Assembly (NCBI GenBank): GCA_003719395.1 | Contig: RHMC01000010.1 | Coordinates: 16,279-80,278 of the forward strand | From: Streptomyces altiplanensis | GTDB lineage: Bacteria > Actinomycetota > Actinomycetes > Streptomycetales > Streptomycetaceae | Direction of reading: 5' to 3' | DNA: 64,000 nt | Part shown: piece after piece, positions 16,221 through 24,833 of the stretch | Layout: each line of letters begins with the position of its first letter | How positions within the stretch are numbered: the stretch's first letter is position 1 | Position numbers and translations under genes: made by a program | The notes under the pieces: model-generated | Databases searched by the model: none | What the model saw: the letters and a program-made list of their open reading frames with translations, nothing else | Told to the model about the DNA's origin: nothing

Positions 16221-16785
16221 CCGGACGTCAGGGCGTGATCCTGTACGGCCCGCCGGCGTCGGGCAAGGACACCGTCACCGCCGCGCTCACCGAGCTGAAC
16301 TCGAAGTACGCGCAGTTCGCCCGGCTCAAGGTCGGGTCCGGCAAGTCGGCCGGCTACCGGATGGGCACCGCACAGCAACTGCACGAGCTGGAGGCCGCAG
16401 GCGACGTCGTCTACGCGAACACCAGGTACGACAACACCTACGTGATCGACCGGCCCGGCGTCGACGCGGCGTTCACGGCCGGGGTGCCCGTGGTGCACCT
16501 CGGGCAGATCAACGGCATCCGCGCGCTGGTCGACGGCTACCCGACCGGCTGGTCGGTGGTGTTGCTGTGGTGTCCGCGCGAGGTGACCGAGCAGCGGTCG
16601 GCGGGGCGCGGCGACAGCGACACGCGGCGCGCCTGGCGGCGTGGGACGCGACCCGCGAAGACCTGGACGCGCACCCGGGTACGGCTTGGGACCTGACCGT
16701 GGACACCACGGAGGCGGCCCCGCAGGACGCGGCTCGACTCATCGACCAGCTGCTGGCGCAGCGGCTGGGGGCGGCGTCGGCATGA
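16217..16785 (+). CDS. Guanylate-kinase-like P-loop protein (apparent frameshift)
   Basis: Walker A GPPASGKDT lies at residues 11-19, as in guanylate/nucleoside-phosphate kinases, followed by RYDNTYVIDRPGVD and VVLLWCPREVTEQR. Near 16620 the frame shifts by one; the C-terminus then continues AAWDATREDLDAHPGTAWDL and on to LLAQRLGAASA. Restored length about 189 residues. The ATG overlaps the upstream stop, so it is coupled to the HTH-kinase. The phosphate acceptor is unknown. Confidence 0.7.
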
Positions 16786-16792
16786 GCGCGGG

Positions 16793-17632
16793 CTACGGGT
16801 GGGCGAGTCGGTCCAGGGCGTCGGTGAGCGTGAGCTCGCTGTCGTCCTTGACCTCATGCCACTGGGCCAGCGTGGACGCGGCCGCGCGCAGCATCTCCGG
16901 TGGAAGGCCGGCGGCCGCGAGCGCGTCGGCGGCTTCCTCGAGCTCCGGGCCCCAGCGCCAGGCGCGGGCCGCGGTCTTGGCGACGTACTGCGGCTCGGAC
17001 AGGTACGAGTCGGTGCGCTTCGAGGCGACCTTGATGAGCTCCTGGTCGACGCCGTGCTCGCGCGCCATCCCGATCGCGAGCGCCACCAGTACCCGGCTCG
17101 TCTTCTGGAAGCTGGCGTACGCCAGCTTCAGCGCGGACGCCTTCCCGATCTCCGTGCCCAGCACCGCCGTCTGGACGGCGGTGCCCGCGAACAGCGCCTC
17201 GGTGCGCTCGGTCGCGGCGGCAGGCCCGGACAGGTACAAGGTCGGCGACTTGCCGCGCACCGGCGGGGAGCCGACGACGCCTCCGTCCACGACGGTCGCG
17301 GTCGGTTTGAGCAACCCGGCGATCCGCTTCACGCGTTCAGGATTGACGGCGTTCGCCTCCACGTACACCCCGGTGAAGCGGTGCGTGGCGACGTCGCGGG
17401 CCAGGTCCTCGGCTGCGGCCGGCGGGCAGAGGCTGATGACGATGTCGCTGCGGTCCAGCAGGTCGGACAGCGTGGCCACGGGCGTCAGGCCGAACCGGGC
17501 GGCGCGCTCTTTCGACGGGGCGCTGCGCCCGGTCTCGCACCACAAAACCTCCATTGCGTTGGGCGCGGCGCAGGCGGCGACGGCGGCACCCATGCTGCCC
17601 GGATGGAGGATGCCGACAGTCGGCTGGTCCAC
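16793..17632 (-). CDS. NAD(P)-binding dehydrogenase, 3-hydroxyisobutyrate dehydrogenase-like
   Basis: 279 residues from GTG 17632. The Rossmann fingerprint GILHPGSMGAAV (7-18) and SDIVISLCPPAAAEDLA match the 6-phosphogluconate/3-hydroxyisobutyrate dehydrogenase superfamily. VDGGVVGSPP and a KLAYASFQKTSRVLVALAIG helix with the conserved lysine follow; the C-terminus is DUF1932-like. It would oxidise a beta-hydroxy acid or reduce the reverse, substrate unknown. The HAD gene ends five bases upstream, so the two form an operon convergent to the two kinases. Confidence 0.75.
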   Translation of the reverse strand: MDQPTVGILHPGSMGAAVAACAAPNAMEVLWCETGRSAPSKERAARFGLTPVATLSDLLDRSDIVISLCPPAAAEDLARDVATHRFTGVYVEANAVNPERVKRIAGLLKPTATVVDGGVVGSPPVRGKSPTLYLSGPAAATERTEALFAGTAVQTAVLGTEIGKASALKLAYASFQKTSRVLVALAIGMAREHGVDQELIKVASKRTDSYLSEPQYVAKTAARAWRWGPELEEAADALAAAGLPPEMLRAAASTLAQWHEVKDDSELTLTDALDRLAHP

Positions 17633-17636
17633 GGTG

Positions 17637-18284
17637 CTACTCCCAGGTCTCGTTGAGCAGGATGGCGATGGCGTCGGTGACGTCGTCGACGACGTGGTTC
17701 GCGGCGGGAAGTCCGTTGGGCCAAGGGCGGCCGCGCAGCCAGATGGTGCGCAGACCGGCCTGGTGGCCACCGCCAATGTCTCCGGCCGGGTTGTCGCCGA
17801 CCATCCAGCCGCCCTCAAGGCTGACGCCGCACCGCGCGGCCCCAAGTTCGAAGAGGCGCCGGTCCGGCTTTCGGATCTCCAGGTCGCCGGAGGCGGCGAC
17901 TCCGTGCACCAGGTCGGCGAGGCCAGTCCCGGCGAGCTTGGCGCGCTGGATGTCACCGGCCCCGTTGGTGACGACGCCGATCGTCCACGCGGCCGCGCGC
18001 AGACGAGCCAGGCCCTCGAGGACCTCGGGGCGACAGGTGACGGCGGCAGCCATGAGGTGGACGTACTCCTGCCACAGGTCCCCGGCCGACACTTCCAGGC
18101 CGAAGACTTCCCGCAGTCGGGCGAAATCGCCGGCGGTTGCGCGGTCGGCCAGCGCGGCGCGCAGCCACTGTTCGGCGTCTGGGGAGAGCGCGCGGGAGCG
18201 GCACAGGCACGTCAACGCGTCGCTGAGCGCCGACTGTCTGTCGGCCAGCGTGCCATCCAGATCGAAGAACACGAGGCGGGCCAC
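17637..18284 (-). CDS. HAD-superfamily phosphatase
   Basis: 215 residues. All HAD motifs are visible: I, VFFDLDGTLAD; II, GVVTNG; III, the lysine in DLEIRKPDRRLFELG; IV, MVGDNPAGDIGGGHQAGL. With its helical cap this is an HAD-IA type small-molecule phosphatase. The GTG at 18284 lies directly after TAGGGT (18293-18298 on the minus strand), so it is likely leaderless. Coupled to the dehydrogenase-like gene. It could remove a phosphate added by one of the convergent kinases; that is inference. Confidence 0.8.
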   Translation of the reverse strand: MARLVFFDLDGTLADRQSALSDALTCLCRSRALSPDAEQWLRAALADRATAGDFARLREVFGLEVSAGDLWQEYVHLMAAAVTCRPEVLEGLARLRAAAWTIGVVTNGAGDIQRAKLAGTGLADLVHGVAASGDLEIRKPDRRLFELGAARCGVSLEGGWMVGDNPAGDIGGGHQAGLRTIWLRGRPWPNGLPAANHVVDDVTDAIAILLNETWE

Positions 18285-18398
18285 GGGACCGGACCCTACC
18301 GGGCACCCAGCGAAACCCAGTTCGCGGCGGCCGCTTCGCACAAGCGGAGATCAGATCTTGTATCTTTCGTAGTTACAACGATCATGAAAGGCGTGGCT

Positions 18399-18704
18399 AT
18401 GTCCGACTCGGACCGCTCGCAGCGGGTCGACGCTCTGCTGAACGGCCTGCCCGAGGCTCTGCCGTCTCCGCAGGTGTGCGCGAAGCTGCGCCTCGCGGCT
18501 GGCCTCACTCAGCAGGACGTCGCGGACGCCGTGGGCGTGAAGAGGGTCGCGGTCACGCGCTGGGAGTTGGGCCAGACCAGTCCTCGACGCCCGCACCGCG
18601 AGAACTACTTGCGTCTCCTCAAGGGCCTCGCGGAACGCTTTCCCGAGGCCGCGAAAGCGGATGAGGGCATGCCGACGCCGGCCTCCGAAGGGGGGTCGGG
18701 ATGA
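18399..18704 (+). CDS. XRE-family HTH protein resembling the Tap N-terminus
   Basis: 101 residues from ATG 18399, preferred over ATG 18384 because AAAGG lies eight bases upstream. The HTH reads KLRLAAGLTQQDVADAVGVK then RVAVTRWELGQTSPRRPHRE. Residue by residue it parallels the first ~90 residues of the tap product at 47981: VDALL, LPSP, LR-AAGL-Q, W--G---PR-P-R--Y-RLL-GLA-RFP. It sits immediately upstream of the candidate origin and rep gene, so replication control is plausible. Family certain (XRE); role inferred. Confidence 0.75.
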   Translation: MSDSDRSQRVDALLNGLPEALPSPQVCAKLRLAAGLTQQDVADAVGVKRVAVTRWELGQTSPRRPHRENYLRLLKGLAERFPEAAKADEGMPTPASEGGSG

Positions 18705-19568
18705 CCTAGTGGCCATCGGCCGCGCGCGCCAAGAGGCGGACTACCAATCCGCTGGCCTCGCGCGGCCCGTCTACCGACCGGCTTACCGCCGTGTCGGTCG
18801 CTCAGGTCCCAGTTCCCGCTGGTCCTGAGCCGCGACTCACTGAGCCGCTCTTTTCTCTACCGGCCCCTTACCAGGGCCACCACCACCGGCCGCTTACCAC
18901 GGCCACCACAGCCGCAGATCCGCACCACTGGTGTCACCGCGGGCCCCCACCACAGGGGCTTCGCGATTCACCGGGATCAAGAGAAGAGGAGAAATCTCCC
19001 CCACCTGATCGGTGTCCGCCCGCTTCTCACGAAGAGGGCTCACCCCTTCACATCCACTCGCCGACCGTTCCGCTTTGCGGACTGTGTCAGCTTGCTTATG
19101 GAAGTTGGTGTCCCCGTCATAGTGCCCGAGATCCGTGTCTCTTGTCAGCTTGGCCTTGTCCGTTTCACCCAGGTTCAGGCGCGGCGGTCGTCCCGTGTGA
19201 CGGGATCGACGTACGGTTCATCCCCCCTTTTCCGCTTCGTACAGAAAGAGGGTCTTCCGGTAGGAAGCTACAAGCGCGGTGCTTTCGGAACGGTCTCGCC
19301 GGGCCGAATCGCGGCGTCGGCCGTCCGGCTCGTGCACCCGCTCGCGGACGTCATCCGCAACTCCGTCGACGGGGACGTCCTCGGGGGCGGCTTCCCGTGT
19401 GGCGGGACGCGATCTGAAGTTGTTGCCCGCCGTGCGGGAGCGACGGGGGAAATCGGGGCTCGCCGGCCTCTGTCCACAGGACTCCCGGTGCAGGGTCGTC
19501 GCGTGGATCAGGAATCGAGCGTTTCGGCTGCTCAGGGGGGTGTCCGCTTTGGCGTGTACACCGGCCCC
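18705..19568. other. Repeat- and hairpin-rich candidate replication origin
   Basis: I see no convincing gene in this ~860-base gap. It begins with a cluster of hairpins (around 18735-18775, 18772-18810 and 18808-18838, the last with ~12-base imperfect arms). Two 25-base direct copies at 18861-18885 and 18887-18911 follow (core CTTACCASGGCCACCAC), and TGTCAGCTTG occurs twice farther on (around 19085 and 19143). Its place just upstream of rep matches internal origins of Streptomyces linear plasmids, but there is no experimental mark. Confidence 0.45.
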
Positions 19569-19631
19569 ATGCAGACGCAGAAGATCGCGGCCCGTGCGGG
19601 TTCCGCTCTCGCCGGGGTGGTGGGCCGATGA
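19569..19631 (+). CDS. Leader peptide coupled to rep (20 residues)
   Basis: ATG 19569 opens a frame encoding MQTQKIAARAGSALAGVVGR, whose TGA overlaps the rep ATG (CGATGAGC). Such an arrangement normally couples rep translation to the leader. There is no clear ribosome site, and the frame is open further upstream (a GTG 15 bases earlier), so the exact start is uncertain. Confidence 0.45.
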   Translation: MQTQKIAARAGSALAGVVGR

Positions 19632-21836
19632 GCGCCGTGGCGGCACCGGCCGCACCCCCGCGCCCCCGTACGTTCGTCGGCGGGGCTGCGCGCCGTCGGC
19701 TGCGGTCGGTCCCGGCACAGGCCGGGCCGGTCGCGCAGCTGGAGGTGGGCAACCCGCTCCAGCTGACCGAGACGATGCGCACCCGGCTGCTCGCTGCGGT
19801 GCGCGCCCTGCTGTCGGATCCCAACCTGAAGGGTGCTGACGACCCGGTGCGCCTGGCGGCGGTGGTGCTGATGGCGAAGGCGAAGGTCGCGAAGGACTAC
19901 CGCACCACGATCACGGCCAAGGAGCTCGGCCGGTGGGTGGGCCTCAAGCCGTCCCGGATCGCCCACCATGTGCTGCCGGAGCTGCGTGAGCGCGACGTGC
20001 TGGGCTCGAAGGAGAAGACCAGCGCTGCCGGGCGGGTGGAGGGCCTGAAGTGCTGGGTGGTCCCGATGTACCGGGCGCAGCACGGCGGGGACCGTCGGCA
20101 CGCCTTGGCGCTGTCGCGGGTGGAGCTGGTCGTGCTCCTGGCGCTGATCGAGGCGCTGTTCGCGCCGGGCTGGAAGCACAAGGACGGCCGGGTGACCCCG
20201 GCCGGGATGCTCGCGGACCGTACGGGGCGCGGGGCGGCGACCGACCGGCTCGGGCTGCTGCTGATGGTGCTGTCCTCGAATGCGAAGGGCTGGCTGCAGC
20301 TGTGCTCGGGCAGCGTGGACACCGAGCGGGGCCGTCCGGCGGCGACGGTGGCGCGGCTGCTGGGCTGTTCGCCGGCGGGCGGGGCGAAGGTGCTCTCCCG
20401 GCTCCAGGAGCGGGACGTGCTGTCGGTGGACCGGCGGGAGACGGCGTCGGGGCTGAACGCGCGCAGCCAGGTCCGGCTGCTGTCGGTCGCCAAGGCGCAT
20501 GGGATCGCTGTCCAGGAGGCCCGCGAGGCCGCCGATGCGGTGTTTTCAAACCTCGCCGTTACTGCATCCGGCGATCATGAGGCGACGGTTGAGGCTGTGA
20601 CCCCTGTGGTTACTGGGGTTCAGGGCGCCGGGGAGGGCCTGGAGGCCGATTCGGCAGACCGCGCCGATGCTGCACACCTTCACGCCTCTCACGCTTCTGT
20701 GGTTCCTCCCGGTGGGTCTCTCTCGCTCTCTGGTGGTTTTTCCGGCGAAGGCCGTGGTGGGAACCACGGTCTGCCGGACCGCGCGTGCGTGCGCGAGGAC
20801 GGCGGCCCGCTCCGCAGGGAAAAGCCGAAGAATTCCCCGTCGATCAGCAGCGAGAAGCCCGGCCTTGGGCCGGTGGCCGGTGGCCCGGTGCGGGTCGTGG
20901 ACGGTGCGGGTCAGGGCAGGCAGCAGCGGGGGAGGGGGCCTCTGCCGCCGGAGGACCTGCGGGCCGTCCTGGCTCCGGTGGACCTGGTGTGGGCGCGGCT
21001 GGAGCGTCCGGCCGCCCGGCGCCTGGTGGAGGCCGCCGCCCGCAGCGAGCTGGGCAGGGTGGTCGGCTTCGCGGGTCGTACGGACGCGCCGCAGATCCTT
21101 GCCGACCGCCTCGCCCGGCGCCTGGCGGAACAGATGCGGCTGGCTGGGCCGATCAAGGACCCGGTGGGCTGGCTGATCGGCCGGGGCCTGCCGCAGCGCC
21201 AGCTATGCGCGGAGACCCGGTGCGACGAGGGCGCGCTGCTCGACTCCGGCCGGGACTGCCCGCGCTGCGAGGACCGGCAGCTCGACCGCCGCGACCAGCG
21301 CCGTGCGGTCGCGGCCGCCGTCGACGCCGCGATGCCTGGCGCCTCCGAGAGCGAGCGCCGCACGCCGTCGACCAGCAGCTGCACCAGGACGTGACGGCCG
21401 AAGCGTGGGCCAAGGCCCGCCGGTGGGAGCAAGTCCGCGAGCAGCAGGCCGCCGCTGCCAAGGCCCGCGCCGAAGCCGCTGCCCAGCGCGCGCGCCGAGG
21501 CCGCGGCCGCGCAGCCGGCCGACATCGCCGTGGACGAGCCGGTGGCCCCGGTCGTGCTGCCCGCGCCGCGCCCGGCCGCCGTCGTGCCTGCTCCGCAGCC
21601 GGAGCCGGTCGACGTCGACGACGACCAGGAGCTGGTCCTCGAGGAGCTCACCCGCGAGCAGGTCCTGGACTGGCGCAACCGCGCCGCCGCCGACCACCAG
21701 CTGGTGTTCGACCACATCGACCGGTATCGAGCTGTCGGCGCAGCGCCTGTTCACCCGGGCGTTCGTCGACCAGGTGCAGCGCCTGGCCGGCCTGGGGCAC
21801 CTGGACCTCGGCTACACCACCTGGGGGCAGGCGTGA
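19628..21836 (+). CDS. Winged-helix Rep-like protein of linear replicon (apparent frameshifts)
   Basis: The N-terminal ~300 residues fit a recurrent Streptomyces linear-plasmid/chromosome-arm protein: NPLQLTETMRTRLLAAVRAL, ITAKELGRWVGLKPSRIAHH, then a second winged-helix unit with GRPAATVARLLGCSPAGGAK. A variable Ser/Gly/Arg linker and a C-terminal domain follow (VWARLERPAARRLVEAAA, CDEGALLDSGRDCPRCEDRQ with a zinc-like CPRC). After ~21358 the frame shifts three times (about 21358, 21500 and 21728), yet the tail stays well conserved against the second copy at 32.5-32.95 kb (ELTREQV, FDHIDRY, DQVQRLAGLGHL). Probably the replication initiator; the role is inferred from context with DciA. Confidence 0.65.
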
Positions 21837-22647
21837 GCGGCGGCGAGACGTCCGGCGTCGACCTGGCCCGGGTCGCGCTGCGGCCGCGATGGAGGCGGCC
21901 CGCAAGAACGGCGGCGGCCAGAAGGCGAAGCGGAAGCCGCGGGCCGTCACGACGGTGCGGCGCGACGGGCGCGAGCCGATGGGCCTGGGCGCGGCGATCG
22001 GCGCGCTGGTCACCGAGCGGGCCTGGGAGCTCCCGGCCGCCGGCGCGACGCTGCGGGAGCGGTGGGCGGCCATCGCCCCCGAGCTCGCCGGGCACGTCGC
22101 CGCCGTGTCGTACGACGCGGACTCCGGCCGGCTCACCGTGTGCCCGGATTCGACGGCCTGGGCGACGAAGGCCCGCATGGAGCAGACCCGCGTCATCGCG
22201 ACCGCCAACAAGGCGGCGGGCCGCACCGTCGTGCGCGCCCTGCGGATCCTGCCGCCCGGCTCCGCACCCGCGTCCGACCCAGCCGACATCGCCCCGGCGG
22301 TCCCGGCAGCCGTCGCCACGGGCCCGTTGAGGACATGGGAGACGGCGTCCGAGGGCTACCGTCGCGCCCTCGCCGCGCACCAAGAGGCCGCGCCGCCGCG
22401 CCGGGTAGACCCGGGCATCGCGGAGGCGGTGGAGCGACAGACGAAGGCGATGCGCGAACTCAGCCGCCGCGCATTCCCTGAACCCGCCGTTGTCCCAGGC
22501 GATGGGCCAGCCCCGCTCGATGCCGCCCGTGTCGAGCGGCGCTGCCAGGCCGATGCCGTCCACGCGGCCGCGGTGCTGCGAGCTCGGCAGGAGCGGGCCT
22601 GGACGCTGCCCCGGCAGAGCGCGCTCTCGCTGGGCAGGACGGCGTAG
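21833..22647 (+). CDS. DciA/DUF721-like protein
   Basis: About 271 residues. GTG 21833 overlaps the rep stop. The start is MSGGETSGVDLARVALR; the frame shifts near 21885, then AAMEAARKNGG and a DUF721 core follow: GLGAAIGALVTERAWELPAA, RWAAIAPELAGHV and TVCPDSTAWATKARMEQ. DciA-type proteins load the DnaB helicase in most bacteria. A copy of this two-gene set, decayed, is at 32.5-33.2 kb. A plasmid-borne helicase loader paired with the rep gene is a natural reading; not tested. Confidence 0.7.
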
Positions 22648-22824
22648 GTCGTGCCCCCGGCTGGAGCATCACCGCGGCCCGGACGCGGTCGTTGAACCGG
22701 GGTCACATCCGGTTGTCGAAGGGATTCGTGGTGGCGAGCAAGACGTCGCAGAGATGTGCACCTGTGTGGAGAGGGCGGATGACCTATTTCACCCCGACTT
22801 AGCCCGGACCCCAGGCACCGCAGC

Positions 22825-23271
22825 TCATTCGCAGGCGGGCGTGCCGATGGGATCGGAGGCGAAGCTCCTTAAGCTCGGGCTGGGCCAGTCTTGTGCCCTG
22901 GCCAGATAGTCGAGGGACGCGGCCAGACGGGTGCGTCCCTCTTCACCGTCTATGCCGATCCAGGCCGCGGCATCAAGGTTGGCTGCGGCGTAGCCCAAGA
23001 GCTGGCGCTGGTATCCGTGGCTGCGCTGTTCGGCTTGGCGTAGGGCCGCGATCAATGCAGGGGTAGTGGGGCACGGAGGCAGGTCTGGTGTGGTCTGCCG
23101 GGCAAGACAGGCGATATCCACGAGGGTGACGGTGACGTAACCAACTGTTGTGGTAAGGCCGTTGCCGGTGCCAGTAGGCTCTGCGGTGGTGGCTTTGGGA
23201 AGTTGTTGTGGCGCGGTTGGCTCGCTGTGTGGCCAGGGCAAGACGCTGTCCCCCATGATGGGCCGCCCCAT
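22825..23271 (-). CDS. Hypothetical protein
   Basis: Frame ending FASDPIGTPACE, with a helical central part (ALRQAEQRSHGYQRQLLGYA, then AANLDAAAWIGIDGEEGRTR). Starts at ATG 23271 or 23256; neither has a strong ribosome site. Coding character is moderate. Convergent with the dciA-like gene. No family recognised. Confidence 0.45.
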   Translation of the reverse strand: MGRPIMGDSVLPWPHSEPTAPQQLPKATTAEPTGTGNGLTTTVGYVTVTLVDIACLARQTTPDLPPCPTTPALIAALRQAEQRSHGYQRQLLGYAAANLDAAAWIGIDGEEGRTRLAASLDYLARAQDWPSPSLRSFASDPIGTPACE

Positions 23272-23481
23272 ATGAGTCCCACCGTCAGACGTTGACGGCA
23301 CGCCGTGTCGTACCGGACCGCCCACGAGCATTCCGGGGCCGGGTGATGGCACGACAAAGCGGGCCTCCGCTGTGGCGTGTATGCAGCGGCAGACGTGTGA
23401 TATCCGTTATGGGGCGGCTTGGGAAGAGTGTCCAGCAGCAGCGTGCAAGCGGCTGCTGGACATGTGCGGATTGGTAACCCT

Positions 23482-24036
23482 TCAGGCCCCTCGCGGCGTC
23501 CAGGTGTACGGGAGCAAGGGATTGCCGTCCCTCATCCAGTAACAGAACTCCTGGGCGTCGCGGAGCACACCCGTACCGGTGGCCCGCCGGCCCTCGACCT
23601 CGAAGCTGTCGACTTCGAGCAGCACGTGGGCGCCGACCTGGGGTGAGTGCCCCAGATCCAGGACAACGCGACCGTTGCAGTCCCCGATGAGGACCCATGC
23701 TTTCGACCAGGTGAAAGCGACCCGGGAGCCTTGGCGGAACAGCCACAGGTCGCCGGCGAAGTGCTGGTTGATGACGCAGAAGACCCACATGATCCCGGTG
23801 GCATGGGCGAGCTCTTTGCCGTGGGTGTTCGGGAGGGTCTCCTTCGCCTGCTGGAACTCCATTTTCGTTCCGTCGTCAGCCCAGACATCGAGCCGGCGGC
23901 GGCCTCCGTGCATTCTGATCTCAGACCGCCAGGCCCCCACCACCCGCTGGTAGCACAGGGTCCACAACTTGCGCTCCTCGGCGGTGGACAGCGGGGTGGG
24001 CATGAGTTGAAAGTGCTTGCGCGTGAGGGTGCTCAT
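23482..24036 (-). CDS. CoiA-like nuclease-fold protein
   Basis: 184 residues. A compact motif RRRLDVWADDGTKMEFQQAK gives D50, E60 and Q62, followed by HGKELAHATGIMWVFCVINQ. This is the spacing and context of the competence-protein CoiA nuclease group (D...ExQ, then a W-F strand), a branch of PD-(D/E)XK enzymes with Q in place of K. The N-terminal zinc-finger part of CoiA is absent. The start overlaps the upstream stop by four bases, so it is the last gene of a tight three-gene operon. Activity not shown. Confidence 0.6.
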   Translation of the reverse strand: MSTLTRKHFQLMPTPLSTAEERKLWTLCYQRVVGAWRSEIRMHGGRRRLDVWADDGTKMEFQQAKETLPNTHGKELAHATGIMWVFCVINQHFAGDLWLFRQGSRVAFTWSKAWVLIGDCNGRVVLDLGHSPQVGAHVLLEVDSFEVEGRRATGTGVLRDAQEFCYWMRDGNPLLPYTWTPRGA

Positions 24037-24833
24037 GCTGCGACCCTGGGGTCGAAGGCGGCGATGAACTCCCTGAGCTTCTTATAGTTCAGTCCGTGAT
24101 CCAGCAGGCTGATCTTCTCGGCGCGGACGATTTCCTCCACGCCGCTCTTGCCATCCAGGTACCTGGGGCGGGCTGCGGCCACGAGGTTCAAAACGTCGTA
24201 GTAGTTCCGGAGCTGAATGTTCTGGCGATCGATGCCCTTGGCCTTCTCTCGTGCTTCCTTAGCGTTACGTGCCGCTTCGGCCAGCACTTCGTCGTCGGCC
24301 GCTTCCTTGAGGACTTCCGCCTGCCTGGCATTGCGGTTCATCGTCTCGAAGCAGTGGCTGAGGGCCGCATTGAGCTGTACAGCGACGTGGTCGACGGGCG
24401 GAGCTTGGTCGGTGCCAGGCGCCTCTGGCGGAACGATGACGGTGCGGAGTTCTCCGGTGTCCGGGTCGACCATCTCCACACGCTGACCAGGGATGAGCTT
24501 TTCCGGCAGTGGCGTGGGTGCATTGACGTGATGCGGGGGCAGCTTCGGGCCACGCTGGTGCTTGGCATGCGCGGAGTACGCGGCCTTGAAGGCCCGGTAG
24601 CTGGCCGCCCAGTGCCGTGCCTGCTCATTGCGCGCATAGGCGGGGTTCTCATGGGTGGGCTTTGGCATTTTGCGAAGCATGTGGTCCACCACCCCCTGAG
24701 GGTTGTTGGGATACGCGGCGGTGGCGGCCGACATATCAATGAAAAGCGCCAGTGCTGCCTCCTGGTCTTCTCGTTCGTAGTCGGATGGGCCGACGTACTC
24801 GGTGCCCTTGTGCTTGATCACATGAAAGCTCAT
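24033..24833 (-). CDS. Conserved hypothetical protein of CoiA-like operon
   Basis: 266 residues, MSFHVIKHKGTEYVGPSDYE onward. N-terminal helical part, a proline-rich middle (LPPHHVNAPTPLPEKLIPGQ, then RVEMVDPDTGELRTV), and a helical C-terminus with EKISLLDHGLNYKKLREFIA. No family recognised. Overlaps both neighbours by four bases (ATGA type), so all three proteins are translated together. Confidence 0.65.
   Translation of the reverse strand: MSFHVIKHKGTEYVGPSDYEREDQEAALALFIDMSAATAAYPNNPQGVVDHMLRKMPKPTHENPAYARNEQARHWAASYRAFKAAYSAHAKHQRGPKLPPHHVNAPTPLPEKLIPGQRVEMVDPDTGELRTVIVPPEAPGTDQAPPVDHVAVQLNAALSHCFETMNRNARQAEVLKEAADDEVLAEAARNAKEAREKAKGIDRQNIQLRNYYDVLNLVAAARPRYLDGKSGVEEIVRAEKISLLDHGLNYKKLREFIAAFDPRVAA

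Noticed and set aside
18861..18911. Possible CRISPR array (two 25-base repeats)
   Set aside because: Only two copies, with no spacer between them and no cas gene; better seen as origin-type repeats.
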